DNA of 64,000 bases. Source: Limnephilus marmoratus. Taxonomy: Eukaryota; Arthropoda; Insecta; Trichoptera; Limnephilidae. Every line of letters starts with the position of its first letter. Positions within the stretch are counted from its first letter, which is position 1. The notes under the pieces are model-generated. The model worked only from the letters and a program-made list of their open reading frames with translations. It did not search any database and was not told where the DNA came from. Both the position numbers and the translations under genes were made by a program. Below are positions 32,991-48,100 of the stretch, in pieces. Where the stretch lies: positions 7,921,452 to 7,985,451 of the forward strand of contig OU862933.1 in assembly GCA_917880885.1 (NCBI GenBank). Reading direction: 5' to 3'.

Positions 32991-35900
32991 GTTTGTGTTA
33001 CTTTTAATTAAATTAATGATTTAAATCTAATAATTTTATACAATTTCTTTGTTTAACGCATATTTATCCAATATTTTCCACGTAATTTGTGTTTACAATA
33101 GGCCCTTTGACATTTCGAGTCGGGGCGTACTTGTTTAATTTCATTTTCCGGTGCTAATTGGTGTTTTATTTTATAGTTGTCGATAAGTTTACACATAAAG
33201 ATTATTTAATAATCAGTACAGTACCCGAAACATATACTTAAAACAGTATTGAAAGCAAAATTTCCCCTGTTTACTTGCGCAGTTTCCATAGATTTCATCA
33301 TGCTTTACATCTCAGGAGTGTACGTGTATGTGGCCGGTTGTTAAATCCGCTGTGTTAAATAATTCCGATGTCATATAGTAATATAATTGATTTATAATAT
33401 AGCTGATTGACCCTCAAATATGGCTCCTTACAGGTCACTGATGAGAGTTGCATGTTATTATTCACTTACTCCGTGAAGAGTTGATGTCATGTTATCATCA
33501 TTAACATGAAAACGTGTGTAGTTAATGATTTAAATACCAACAACTAAATAGATTATTTTATTTTGGGTATAAAAATCCTCTTGCGAATCATCTAATATTC
33601 ATATTCATTGTAATCACTTGCGTTGCATATGCATACCGCATTCGGAAGGGATGTAAAACCAGCAACTTTTGACAAAGAAATGTTTTTGGACTTCCATGGG
33701 ACACCCGTGTCAGAGACATCTATTCAGTTTCCGGTATTCTTCCAATCACAGTCCTTCCTAAACATGAAATCACAAGCACCATCCTACAAATTACCCAACA
33801 ATCAACTCACACTAACATCAAGCCACTTTACAATCAAGACATCCACACTCACAATACTCGAAATAGCAATAAAATCCGCATACCTCAAACACACACTACA
33901 AAATATGGGATAAAATCTCTGAACTATGTTGCCTACACACTATATAATTCGCTACCAGATATGTACAAGGGAATCCAGCAAAATAAAAAAAATCAGAGTA
34001 ATGCTTTAAAAGAATATTTTTTAAGTATGTATAAGGATGAAACTTTGTAATTTTCTTGACATGTTCAATTGTCTTGTTTCTTTTCTCTTCTTTTCTTTTC
34101 CATTAAGTTGTAATCATCCATATCTGTATAACCTTGTTCCCTTTTTCTTTAATTGTTTTCCATTGCTGTTTATTCTACTCAACCTGTCTTTTATTTTTCT
34201 TCTATATTGTATGTGAATCTTATATTTTTAATATCCAAATTCCTATGTAAAATTTTAACTATTTCCTCCCACCCATGATTTGTATGTTCCTCCTGTCCTA
34301 AAATGAGTTCTGTAACTCATCGGGATTGCTCTAGCAAGAAATAAAAAACAAAAACAAAAACTTATCTTTTTCTAGCCAATTTATGATGCAATAATATTGT
34401 GAAGATGTTAGGCTGCTCTTTTACTCACTTCTAATGCAGCTGTGCTTCAAATTTCTTGTTAAATAAATGTAAGATTAGTATTGAATCTAGAAGTAGAACT
34501 CCTGAGAGATTAGTCAAAAGCCAGCGTGAGTTGCAGTTTGATTCACTTAGGGAACTGACCCTAATAAAAAACTAAAATACTTGCAGAAAAAATTTAATAA
34601 CATTATTAAATTAGATTTACGTTAAATTTTAAAAGCGAATTGAAGAGTTAGATTTATGAATGGTCACCGTTAGGCATAATAAATAGTTGATAAGTGCCAG
34701 CTGTTTCGCAGAATTTGAACAATTTATTTAATTTCAAAGTAAATTTTGAAGGTGTGACAATTCTATTCAAATTCTTTTATTATTCCATTATGGGCCAGTG
34801 TTTCACAGAACTTAAAAACTAACTTTGAAATTTGACAAATTGCTCAAATCCATGAAACAACTGGCACTTTCAATTATTATATCTAAGAATGACCATTCAT
34901 AAACCAAACTCCTTAACTCGCTTTTAAAATTCAATGTAAATATAATTATTATTAAGTTCTTTTATTTTTTAGTATTGTGACGGTTATTTCGGCATTCAAG
35001 GCCATTTTCAAACTCGACCCTTTGAAATAACAAAGTTCCATCTGTTGCTGTAAAGTCATACGATAATGAACTCTTAAGTAGCTTACGATAGATCAATCAA
35101 TTAAATGGAGTTCTACAAATTAAACACAAAAACAAAGAAATCTTTATTTATTTTTAACTTTATAAGTAAAACCTCAAATTGTAATATTTAATTAAATGAA
35201 GACAATATTAGCGAAACTCGATCGAAAATCTGGAGACAGAAAAATCAGTCGAGAACAGAGATGCCAATATCTTTTTCTAATTTTCAAGAAATCTTTAATT
35301 CACCCCAGTAAAACACTATGATTGAGAAAGAATATTTTTCCTTTAATTTATGTGGGTAGGTATTTAAGCGCAAGTATTCGATATTTCGGTATTTTCTATC
35401 TTTTTCGTTTTCGAGTAGTTGTTAATAGGTTCTGACTGTCTGATTGTAGCCCCTCCGACTAGACATCAAGAGGAAGCTGACGGCGCGCTCCGACCGGGTG
35501 AAGTGCGTTGACCAGCACCCCACGGAGCCGTGGCTGCTTTGTTCTCTCTACAGCGGAGACGTAAATATCTGGAACTATGAGACACAGCTGCAAGTCAAGA
35601 GATTTGAGGTAACTTCATTTATTAAATGGTTTATTGATTGGATTCTTTTTGTACATATGGTTATGTTCATACAGGTTATGAGTGATGGGTACCCTCCCAA
35701 GTATTGGGTTTTCTTTTGGTGGAGAATCTGGTCTTTTTATTAAACGTAGCTTAACCTGTTGAACATGGGATGAGATTTCGAAAAACGCGCAAAAATTACC
35801 TTGATGAATTCTGGGTAAATATCCATATGAAAACAAAGGAATGGTTTCGTTTGTGATAGTTTTCTGTTTACCAGATAATATATCTTTTTATTCATTTATA

Positions 35901-36157
35901 TTACATGATAATATCGTAAGAAGTTTTCCCAAACTAGCTAATTTTAACTAAAAAAAAAAAAACTCTCATTCCGCAAACAAATATGAAAAATATATATTCA
36001 TACTAATATAAACTACTGATTTTATTATTTCTACACAAACCTGAAAATACACCCTACATGAAAAAAAAAATTTATGTAGTTTTCGAAGAAATAATGCCAT
36101 TGACTGCAGCTAAGGGAACGTACCCAAACTACGTGACCAACTTTTTGCAATTTTTAA

Positions 36158-36188
<31 letters not shown>

Positions 36189-39100
36189 CCAAAATCCTAA
36201 GCAATCTGCCGCTCATTTGTATGGAGCGTGACATTTTGAAGACCCCCCCCCCCCCTAAAAGTGTCACGTAGTATGGGTACGTTCCCTAAAAGTTACGCAC
36301 TAATGTTTTAGAACATTCATTTGAAAGCATTCCGAGAAGCTAGATTAATCAAAAAAAGTGTTACGTCAAGAAAAATGTTGACGCAAGCGATTCTGACCTT
36401 GTCCTTCATACAGTTTCTTTTAACATAATGGTTAAAATCGCATTTTAAAAAAAAAGCCCGCCGGCGGGCGAACCACAGATCAGAGGTTAAACCCACTATA
36501 AAAAGGGGATCTTTCACCGTTAATATAATGAGAGTATCTTTTGATCCCGTTCTAACTCGATTCATTATAAAGGGTTAAATATCAGGTGCTGACTCAAGCA
36601 AGCATTGTGCATTATGGGAGTTTCACTAGTCCCAGCGAGAGCTCGTACTGACGTCATCGACGTTCGTCCTCTTCCTTCTCACGCATATTATTTGAAAACG
36701 AAAAAGACAGAAGGTACTAGAACGATGATGTCACATACGGTCTCTCGCTGGGACTTGTATATTGTGTAATTCATGAGAAATATTTTTCTCGTAATTATTA
36801 CGGACTGCACCTCGCGGCATTAAAATATTACAGAAACGAACTGCACCTTGCGAGGATCAAAGAATTTTATCTATGTGTAATATTGTGTATTACTAGTCAT
36901 TGGACTTGTAGGGGCGTGTAAATAGCCCCTGACACGAGGGAGATGACTACCCTATGTAAATTAACGAAAATTGAATTCTTCCCTATGTGACACAAAAACA
37001 GTTGACCCAGCAATTCCAAAATCTCAAGTGAAAACAGAACAATACTCACTCAGAGAATGCAGCTCTTGTATGATGTCCAGCACAAAAGACACTTCTTTTC
37101 ACTCAAAATATCAAGGCGATATTGCATAATCTTAACAGATGTTTCGCACAGCAAGGAAGTTTCAACAATGAAAAAAATAAATCTGCCCATCAATAATATG
37201 TGCCAAATCCTAGGCACAACAATAATTCACTCACTGGGTGAACCATTTAATAATGACTGACCAGGAGTGACATCTGTTGGTTTTGACTCACACTCCCGTC
37301 GGAAGCAATTGCCTGATTCACAGAGGTAAGGAAATGCATGAATATACCGAATCTCAAGCCACATAGGTAAATTCAATACAATACAAAAACCATAGATGGC
37401 GCCCTCATGGTCTCATAGCATAAATCATTAATTGATTAAGAAAATGGATACAAATATATTTATGGCGCGTATCCATATTCCCCGTCTTGGAAGTTCGTAG
37501 AGCTTACAAAAGAAAGAGTATAAAAATACAAATGAAACAAGAAATGAAATAGAAATAAAGTGACTTATTTACCGGTAATATTCAGGAATGACACGCATTG
37601 GAAATTCGCAGAATCTCACAAAATAAAGAAAAATAACTAAAAAATACAATGTAATAAAGTTCAATTGACCAAGATAACGGATATTAAGTAATGCCATGTC
37701 TGGGTCAGAGATCATTGAAACAATGACTAAAAAACAAAAAATAAATAAATAAAAATAGATAAAATATAAAATTATTGCGTTGGAATGGGATATAATTTGA
37801 CAACTGGACGTTTAAAAGAACCCAATCGTGTCTTTACCGTCGCAACGCGAACAATTTTATCCATACCAGAATTAACCATTATCTGAATACAAGAATGACA
37901 CACATGGCCACGCCGAGAAATAAAACGGCTGAAAGCATTTGAAGTTAGGTCAAAGACCAACTCAATATGAATGGCCTTGGTTACAAGGCACACAAAAAAA
38001 TATATATATGCCTTTTGTGAAAGTTGTCCTCTCAGACGAGCAAGCGTGATACAGAGGGGACCTGCGTAATCTACACTGGTGTGAACGAAAGCCCTTGCTT
38101 CTACAACACGACATGAAGGTAAAGCTGCCATTTTCAGTGTAGGATGCGATAGATTTAAGCGGAAGCAGCAATTGCATTTCCGCACTTTTGCCCTAATAAC
38201 AGTCCTGGCATCTAATATCCAATAGCGCTGCCGTAAGATGGACATAAGAAGTCCAGGGCCTATATGAAAGTACATGACATGGAAATGATCAACGATAAGA
38301 TCCACAACACAGTCATGTTTAGGAAGTAAACCCGGAAGTTTAACCTCAAATGGTAAATCCGATTTAGAAGGCCGCCCCCCAATACGTAACAAATTATCCT
38401 CATCGAGAAAAACTAATAAATTCCGAAGCTATTTTGAATTGTATATGGACAATTTGCCTTTCTGGAGTTCAGCAATATCTTCTATAAAATGAAAACTCTG
38501 CACAGAACGAATCATAACTTTTTTACAGGAAGGTGATACCTTTTTTACGAATCGAAGGACATAAACTACTATCCTTAAAGGTTTATCCCAAGTGGATATA
38601 CGCTGAGCCAGTTCACTCAGGACCGATTTTTCACCCTGAAATGTTGCAATGAGCACATTAGCTTTGTGTTCAGGCATTTCACCAGTATTGGTAGGGTGAA
38701 ACGGTTTTAATGGCCATTCCAAAGGTGGGCTGTGAATCCATGATGGGCCGTTCCACCATAAATCATGTGAAACGAGTTGGGAAGGAAGCAAGCCACGAGA
38801 AAGGCAGTCGCTCGGGTTTTCTCTAACGGCGACATGATAAAACTTCTCAGGAGGCAAATTCTCCTGACATTGAGCCACGTGATTACTAACAAACATCGAC
38901 CATCGATGTGGCGACGAATGTATCCATGAAAGCGCAATGCTAGAATCTGAAAACGCGTATGTTCCTGCAATAGGAAGACGCTCAGAATAATTATCTTGAA
39001 CCGTCCGTATTAATTTGGACATCAATACTGCGGCACAGAGCTCCAAACGAGCGAGGGTCGTCACTTTGGTGGGAGAAACCTTTGATTTTGCGCACAATAA

Positions 39101-42100
39101 TCTCACTGTAATTTTCCCAAACAGATCAGTGGTATGCAAATAAATCACACTGCCGTAACCATTCATGCTTGCATCGCAGAACGCAACAACGAGCACCGTA
39201 CTGTCTTTCAGGACACCAACATGGCGAGGGATTTTCATCATTGAAATTAGAGGAAATTCCTGTGTAAGCGCCGAAAACCGATGAATAACACTATCAGGGG
39301 GTGTATCATCCCAACCAATGTTGCACAGCCATAGTTCTTTGATAAGTAATTTAGCGTACAGAATGACAGGGGCGACCAAGCCGAGGACATCAAATAAGCG
39401 GGCGACTATGGAGAGTATGCTCCGCTTTGTGCACTTCTCCTGAACATAAGATGTCGTAAAGAAGAAGCTGTCATCAGCTGGTTCCCACGAAAGGCCCAAC
39501 ACCTTAGAGGTATTGTTAGAACCAACAGTGAAGTCCACCGCACTGCGGTGAAAATCTGGAAGGTTTTCAAGTACAACTTGAGAACTAGTAGTCCATTTGA
39601 CCAAATCAAAGGCACCGGACTTGAATAACGAGATTAATTCTCGAGAAAGACGTACGGCGCTGGACTCATCTGCAATAGAATAGACCAGGTTGTCCACATA
39701 CAACTTGAACTCTGCCACATTGGCAGTATACGGGAAATGTGGTCTCATATCTTTGGCTAACTGACGAAAGTCAAATAAAAACATAAACCAATCAGTTTGC
39801 AAATTGAGACCAGTATGCAAGATGTCATTTAGTGACAGCCCTGTATGTGTCTTAGCGCTAGCGTCCAGCACAATCCTAGGCATAGGATTATCAGGACGAA
39901 TGGCGGCATGATGGATGTAATATCCATCATCTGCAATTTCAGACCTACTACAGAATACTAAGAACCTCATATCACCTTTGATTATACAGTGATTAGGCAG
40001 TTTATTTGTGATACTATCAACGACAAGTGCGTGTATATGACATTTATTATTTGAATACACGCGCGACTCAATGTCTAAATAGACGTCACTGAAGATTGGT
40101 CGTGAAGCTGAACCAATTTCTTTGACAAAAGAATTGCTCAAAGGAATTATTGGTAAATTCAGTGACTTACAACAATTTATCGTAATCAAATTATTTTGAG
40201 AGCCATTATCAATTAGGCACCGACCAATAACTTTATTTCCGTTTTTAAGCTTCGCGTATACTTGTGCGGTCGAAAGTAAAATAGAAGAGTTCGGTGTTAC
40301 TTTGGCAGAAAGCGAACACGAAGAATTGACATTCGCAGTCCCCTCCACTTGCTTATCACCAATGCCAGTTCCATTGATGCTGGATGACACTGGAGGGGGG
40401 ACTGACGGTTCTTCACTAGTAGGTACTTGCGACATATGTACCTGAGTATTGGTTTTCATATTATTCACACTGCCAAAATGTAAGAATGTATGATGACGTT
40501 TATTGCACAAATCACAAACTAACCCCGATTTGCATGACTTGATTGTATGTGAACCACTAAGGCAATTTACACAGGCATTTTTCGATTTTATAAATTCAAA
40601 TCGAGCCTGTGGGGAACTCATACATTTAAACTTTGAGCAAACGTTGACTAAATGATCAGTTTTTTTACAACACATACAACATTCCAAGGGCATACTCTGA
40701 GTCGAGAATGTACGTGCCGAGGCTAGTATCAGGTTACGAGTTCGTTTGACCGGTAAAAACAGATCCACAAAGGCATTCAATGATTCAAATTCCGGTTGAA
40801 ACCCTGGATTTAAAGTCAAGTGACAATAATTAATATCGTCAATAATGTTTTCAAACTGAATGTACATTTCATCTATTAATCCGGTCTGATCTATGAAAGT
40901 TTCATTATTCCTAAAATCGAAATCAGAGACATTTTTTGTCAAGTTAAATAGATCAATAATACGTGAAAAAAGTTTTTCCTTTTTCGCTGTTAACGAAATA
41001 AGCATTCGATCATATTGATCATTTGAAATTTCTTCCGTAATTCTTGGCATTTTTTATATATGCGAAAAGATTACCACAAAATTTTACAATAATGTTACAA
41101 TGTTAATAATTAATTAATAATAATGTTGCGAATAATTATCCAAAATTACGACAATTCTGCGAACAATGTTAACAATTAATTAATAATAATAATGTTGCGA
41201 ATAATTATCCAAAATTACGATAATTCTGCGAACATCCAAATATGTCATCCAAAAGCAAAAAACAAGACCAGCTATAGTTCTCAAAAAATGAGAGGTACTT
41301 CAAATTTACCAAAAAAAAAACGTAAATTCGAACATCCATGTAATATCAGCTATAATCTCGAATTGAATGAATAATCCAGGCTACGAAGGACCATTAAATA
41401 TGTAGGGGCGTGTAAATAGCCCCTGACACGAGGGAGATGACTACCCTATGTAAATTAACGAAAATTGAATTCTTCCCTATGTGACACAAAAACAGTTGAC
41501 CCAGCAATTCCAAAATCTCAAGTGAAAACAGAACAATACTCACTCAGAGAATGCAGCTCTTGTATGATGTCCAGCACAAAAGACACTTCTTTTCACTCAA
41601 AATATCAAGGCGATATTGCATAATCTTAACAGATGTTTCGCACAGCAAGGAAGTTTCAACAATGAAAAAAATAAATCTGCCCATCAATAATATGTGCCAA
41701 ATCCTAGGCACAACAATAATTCACTCACTGGGTGAACCATTTAATAATGACTGACCAGGAGTGACATCTGTTGGTTTTGACTCACACTCCCGTCGGAAGC
41801 AATTGCCTGATTCACAGAGGTAAGGAAATGCATGAATATACCGAATCTCAAGCCACATAGGTAAATTCAATACAATACAAAAACCATAGATGGCGCCCTC
41901 ATGGTCTCATAGCATAAATCATTAATTGATTAAGAAAATGGATACAAATATATTTATGGCGCGTATCCAGGACTGCACCTCATAACGGAAAAAATTTCGG
42001 AAACGGCCTGTGCTATTGTGAAGATAAAATAATTTTCTTCTATGTTAATTCACTAGTACAAAATGAAATCATGTCTGAAAAACGCGCGCAAAGTGATATA

Positions 42101-45100
42101 TTTTTTTGGTAAATATGCAGTTAGTCCACCTCACGGATAATACGGAACGTTCGTGTTGTCGAAGTTTGATGCACGGATAATACAGAATGTTCCTTTTTAA
42201 ACTAATAGACAATCAAATATGACATTTATCGGAAGTACCAATCTTATAAAATAAATTTCATCATACTTTTAAAAAACATCCCAGGTTTTGAATGGTTTGT
42301 TTGGCTACGCAGGGTTTGTGTAATTATTTTAATACATTTCTTTCCATGTTCTACTGTTATAAATACAGGTACAAACTTGTCAATGATGCATTCACTTTGT
42401 TTCACGCAAAAATATTTTTTCTATGATTGGCAGCATTGATGAAATGTTAAAATAAAACGATTAATAAACATGGCATTACCGCGCGAGTGAATTAATTTTA
42501 ACAAAATTAAAATGTTAAATGCATATTTTTTGCATGTTTCTTGGTCTCCCCCGACATAAATACTCACTTTTCGTAATAATAAAGCTAAATCTAACTGTTT
42601 GGATAAAAAGTTTTCCGTATTAACGAGTAAGCGGTTTAATGCATAAATAATATTTTTTTTTATTATTGGAACATTTTTAGTGTTTACAATTTTACATAAC
42701 ATAATATTTCATACACTCTTCTAATAAAGCATATGCTTGTGCTTAGGTATGTCGAGAGATAGAATAAAGATGATTAAATTAATTAATTTTAGTGGCAATA
42801 TGGCAGTTGGGACTTGTGCGGTAGGTATTCAAAAAATAAAATAAAAAATGCAAAATATTCAGGTCTCTAATTTTGTATCCTAATTCTTTGAAATTGACTT
42901 GTTATTTTTATATTACTTGAAATTGACATATTTTGGAACCTCCATAAAACCGTTTTTTATGACTTTCATTGAATAAAAATTAAAAATAATGATAACATAT
43001 TTTTGCATAATATATTTTCATTTTTTTATCTCGGTCCCTCTCTCGAGACAAAATCCTGGGTGAACCACTGGTTTGCAGTCTGAAATCTCTAAAAAGAAAA
43101 GGTACCAGAAGAAGTATAATAATAAAACTATTTTGTTATTTGATGCTATTAAAAAACAGTCTAATTCTCCGAATGCTTTTCGGTTACAATCATTGGACGG
43201 CTCGTGACTTTTGTGTGCTAAGTTTGAAGAATTGGACCTTACGTTTTCAATTTAGGACGGTGAAATGGAATGATTTGTTATATCTGTTTAGGTATGCAAC
43301 CTCCCCGTGCGAGCGGCCCAGTTCGTTCCTCGGAAGAATTGGATTGTCACAGGCTCCGATGACATGCAGATCCGAGTGTTCAATTACAACACTCTGGAGA
43401 GGGTCCACTCCTTCGAGGCTCACTCTGACTACGTGAGGTGCATCGCAGTACATCCTTCTCAGCCCTACATCCTTACTAGCAGCGGTAAGCTTAGTCTTCA
43501 GTACAGTCTGGTCTAGATACCGCACTCTGCCAATCCTCAGGGCCGATGGATTATTCTCTGCATTATATACGGGCTAATTGTACAATAAATTTTCCTGTCT
43601 CAATGGACAGATTGCAATCTTTGACCCTTTATGGTTCTGTTTCAACTCAACACAGTGACACTTCAACCTAACCTAACCTAACCTTTTTTTTATGTGAATA
43701 CCTCAAAAGAGTCCCAGCTGCTCCCGTCTGGAGCTAGTGAGACTATGGCATCCCAAATTGGGGTATTTTGTGAGACTGAAGGTAGCAGAGAGGAGAATGA
43801 GATGGGGAGAGGAAGGTGGGAAAGTATCTGGCTACTCAGATCTGGTCACCAAACATGGCTAAAGCCATTTCAAGCAACGTTTCAATTCTGAATGGTGGTC
43901 TTGCACCAGGGCGATACTGAGAGTATTTTCCAATCTGGAAATTTCAATCTGGAAATTTCAAGCCTGGTATTTTCCAATGTGCTGCAAATATACTGTATAT
44001 TATTTTTAATGAATTAATTACGAAATAACACAACGTAATCAAATAAAATTTATTTGCCACACCGGGATTCGATCCCGCGACCTTCGGGTTGGGAGACAAG
44101 TGCCTTACTGCTAGACCACGCCAGCCGAAGGCCTCTTAGAGGACTCTCCTCTTAAGGCCTCTTAATGGAATGTGTTTGTTGTTAGTAATGTCCTTCTGAG
44201 GCTTGAAGGGTTAAAACATAAAGGTGTAAACACTGGTACCTAACCAGAAAGCATATCGGATGTTTTCCTAACAAGCTCCTAGCATTGGATAGTAGGTATT
44301 AAAGGCTTTTAAATATAATTAAAAACGTTTGCTTGAATTGATGACTTTGAAATGGTATCTTTGAACATATAAATTATTCACATACATTTTTATGACACCT
44401 ACTATTATCTTATCTTGATTTAGTTTTACTTTTATTTGGACTAACACGATGAACTCATTCCCGTCCATAAGCAACCTCTCAATATTACTTTATAAAATTT
44501 TATGCAGAATTGTTTAGTAGTAATAAAATCACCACAAAGGAGCTTTACATGTTCCTAATTAAAAAGAAGTAACTTTTGTCAAAATGCCAATGTTTAAAGT
44601 TAAGTTTCAAAAGGTGAATTACTTGCATGAAAACAAAAATCTTTGGTAAATATTTCCCTATCGGGTCCACGCTCAAAACACACTTTAAAAAATTAAAACA
44701 AATTGTACTAGGTATATAATGGTTAGTAATAAGTAAGGTAAATATTCGGAACAAACGTCAACGGTTATGTAACGGGATTGTGTATGTTATCTTTACTTTA
44801 AAAAACAGCCTACGTTTTTGAGTGGTTTGTCTGGCAAAGCAGGGTTTGTGTAGCGGGCTTGTGTATATTAAATTAATTTTAAAAGTTTTATCAAAAAAAG
44901 TGCGTATTAACCGTTGACGTTTGTTCCGAACTGCAAACAGAGTGATTTGACAGTGTGAAAGCAAATTTTCAATTTACGTAAATAAAATTAAAAATGTAAC
45001 ATTTTCAACCTCCCCCAATGCAAATAGTTGTCTTTTATGGTAATTAAGAAGAATCTAAGAGTTTTATCAAAAAAAAGTGCGTATTAACCGTTGACGTTTG

Positions 45101-48100
45101 TTCCGAACAATTACCATAAGTAATTCAGTAACCGGAATTGAAAAATATTGCATTTCAATGGTTATTTTGTTATCTTTAAAAATGCGAAATGTCATTTCTC
45201 AAGGAACGCCATGTTGTTAATTACGACGCCAAACGTCTCGCGTGATTTTTCGTGTTTGTGAAACCAAACAAAATAATGATTAATATGCAAAATAATGTAT
45301 TTATGTCACTGTAGGCCAATATGATTTATACAGGGTGTCTGAGGATAAAGTGCATTAACTTTGGGAGGTGATTCTACATGATGGTAGGAGTAAAAAAGAT
45401 TGACAACTTTTTCCGAAATTCCAAATTTTTTTTCCTGTACAAAAAGACGTACCTACTAAAAATCCTTATTGTGAGGTATGATCTTACTTGCTGAGCGCCC
45501 GCCGGACACGATTGTGGCAACATTACATGGTTGTGACTGGCCCGTATCATAACAGCGGAAAATAATAAAGCTGGCGGCACACGATAGTCTATTTTTATCT
45601 TTTAACCACAAAACAATCCCTAAAAGTTGGAATTTCGAAAAAAGTTATGTATCTTTTTTACTTATAATATCATGTAGAATCACCTCCCGAAGTTAGTGCA
45701 CTTTACCCTCGGACACCCTGTATTGTCACAGGAAAGCAATTTTGCCATGCTACATATTTTACAGCAATTTTCTGCTTTAATCTATTTGGATTCTGCAATG
45801 ATTCTATTACCAATGGTTTAAAATTAATTTTCTCATATTGACTGATTTTTTCTACTGGAATGCAAAATTATTTTTTTAGTTGTTACAGCTTTATATGTTG
45901 CTTTCTTGTGACAGTGTTATAATTTACCGCATATGTAACAGAATATAATTAAGTCAATCTTTATTATTAATGATTAATATTATCAACTGGATCAGATTTT
46001 TGCTAGTGACAATCTACAGCAGGGTACTCACCTAACCGTGTAACCTGTAACGTATCTGATACTGTATCAAGTGAGTACGTAGGCACGAGTCTACTGCGAG
46101 CCGCTCGCGTGTGGAGCGCAGTGTGCATGTGGACGGCGACACGGCCGCTTGTGTGGTGAGTACGTAGGCGCGAGCTTCAAACGAACATTTTCATCATGGA
46201 GTGGACAGATGAAAACGTGTTAAATTTAATTGAACTTTATCAAAATGCTCCGGTATTGTGGGACCCTAAAGATAATAATTATTATTAAAAAAATCTAAAA
46301 GTGGATGCTTGGGAAAATATTCGACAAGCTATGGGTACGTCGGGCGAAAACTTAAAAAATAAGATGATCACCGTATTGTCTTGCTAGAGGAGAGAGAAAA
46401 TGAAAATAAAAAAAGTTGTGGAACTGGTAAAGGTATGAAACGATTGTTAATATTTTCTACAAAATGTCACGGAAAAAAGCCACCATTTGAGACATGTTGT
46501 CGGCGTGATATCGTCACCAGCACTGCGAATCCGGGAGGTCGTAGCTGGATACGCGGTTACCGTGGACGAGCCGTACCCACTTGCAGATTGATACAGTATC
46601 AGATACATTACATGCTACACTTTAGGTGAGTACCCTGCTTAACGAGTCAGAAAATTTGGTTAATTTGCATTTTTATTATTATGTTTAATGATTTTATTGT
46701 TATTGGACATTACAGATGACATGCTCATCAAGCTGTGGAACTGGGAGCGTGCTTGGGCATGCCAGCAGGTGTTTGAGGGACACACGCACTACGTAATGAA
46801 GATCGTTATCAATCCCAAGGACAATAACACCTTTGCCAGTGCCAGTTTGGACAGGACTGTCAAGGTATATATATTGCGTACTGTTTTCGCTTAATTTTTG
46901 TCTTTATAATGAAATAATATATTTTGCCACTGCCATTTAAATATAAATATACACTTTACCAGGATATATCCCAGTAAGTCATGGCACAATCAACTATTAA
47001 AAATATCAAATATCCTTACATGAAGTGTTTTCTATGCCAAATTGTAATCATCAAACAGTATTATTACCCTTGCGTCTGCGTACACACGCTATTCACAAAT
47101 AGATACAAACGGAAGTGCTGCCATCTATCACCAAACAGTTTATTGTAATATAATATGTTCCCGCGAGTTTTTTCTAACGTTATATTAGTATGGATAAATT
47201 ACAAAACTCGCGTATAGATAGCACCACTTTCATATGCATCTTGCATACGAATAATTCCAACAATCTGATTTATATAAAAATTTTGCCTAGGTCTAGTTTC
47301 CCTTCAATAACAAATAAATCTTTCGCCTTTTACTAAAGATTTCCGTGGATGGGAGAACTCAAATGAGTCTATAAATCAATTTTTGTCCCCAGCTATATAT
47401 TACATATGACGTCGTTGCCCGTCCCGGTTACTTTGTCCCAGTGACTAGCTATCACTGGATGACAGTGGAACTGAGGAACTAGAGCTATTTTTGGAACCAG
47501 TTTGGATTTATAAAATGGTCACCAACACTAACTGGGCGAAGCAGAAGCAAAAGCCGCCCGCAGGATCAGCAGTAAAAACCTGCAGAGTGGGTTTTTAGCT
47601 GCTAGTTTTATTGTTGAATATGCCAAATTGTAATTTTAAAGGAGTAGCTTCCAAGTAACATTGCAGTATCAGCTAAAACCTTGTTATTCCAAGTGGTCAA
47701 AATGTAGAATTCTCAGAAAAAGTAGCAACCTTGTCCCCTGCCCACTAGTGCACAAAAAGAGCGGAACACCCGTTCACAGTTTTTTTATTTTTTTTTATAA
47801 ATGTGAATACCTCACAAGAGTCTCAGCTGCTCACTTCTGGAGCCAGTGAGACTATGGTATCCTGAATTGGGGTATGTTGTGAGGCTGAAGGTAGTGGGGA
47901 GGAGAAGGAGATGAGAAAGAGGAAGGTGGGAAAGTACTTGGCTATTCACCAAACACGGTCACCAAATGCGGCTAAAGCCATTTCAAGCAATGTTTCAATT
48001 CTGAAAATGATGGTCTCACACCAGGGCGATACTGAAAGAATCTTCCACTCTGGAACGTGCGCAAATATACGATATATTATTTTTAATGCATTAATTTGCG

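Larger units (their letters stand above)
36907..41969 (-). mobile_element. BEL/Pao LTR retrotransposon, complete but internally deleted
   Basis: A 5063-bp element lies antisense within COPB2 intron 2. Two 569-bp LTRs starting TGTAGGGG and ending GTATCCA on the + strand flank it, and the direct repeat GGACT (36902-36906 and 41970-41974) is a clean 5-bp target-site duplication. A primer-binding-site candidate and a purine-rich tract abut the LTRs. The coding frame has BEL/Pao order: gag zinc knuckles, aspartic protease, RT, RNase H, integrase. The LTRs look identical by eye, implying recent insertion, yet the interior lacks much of gag, the protease-RT linker, the RT palm and the integrase core. 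Confidence 0.93.

Noticed and set aside
36907..41969. Active or infectious retroelement
   Set aside because: No envelope-type frame is present, and gag, RT and integrase are all deleted and interrupted by a stop.
44056..44126. Possible functional tRNA gene on the minus strand
   Set aside because: Good A and B boxes, but the acceptor and anticodon arms do not pair well and the same head occurs with the same body at 47780-48200, so it is a SINE head.
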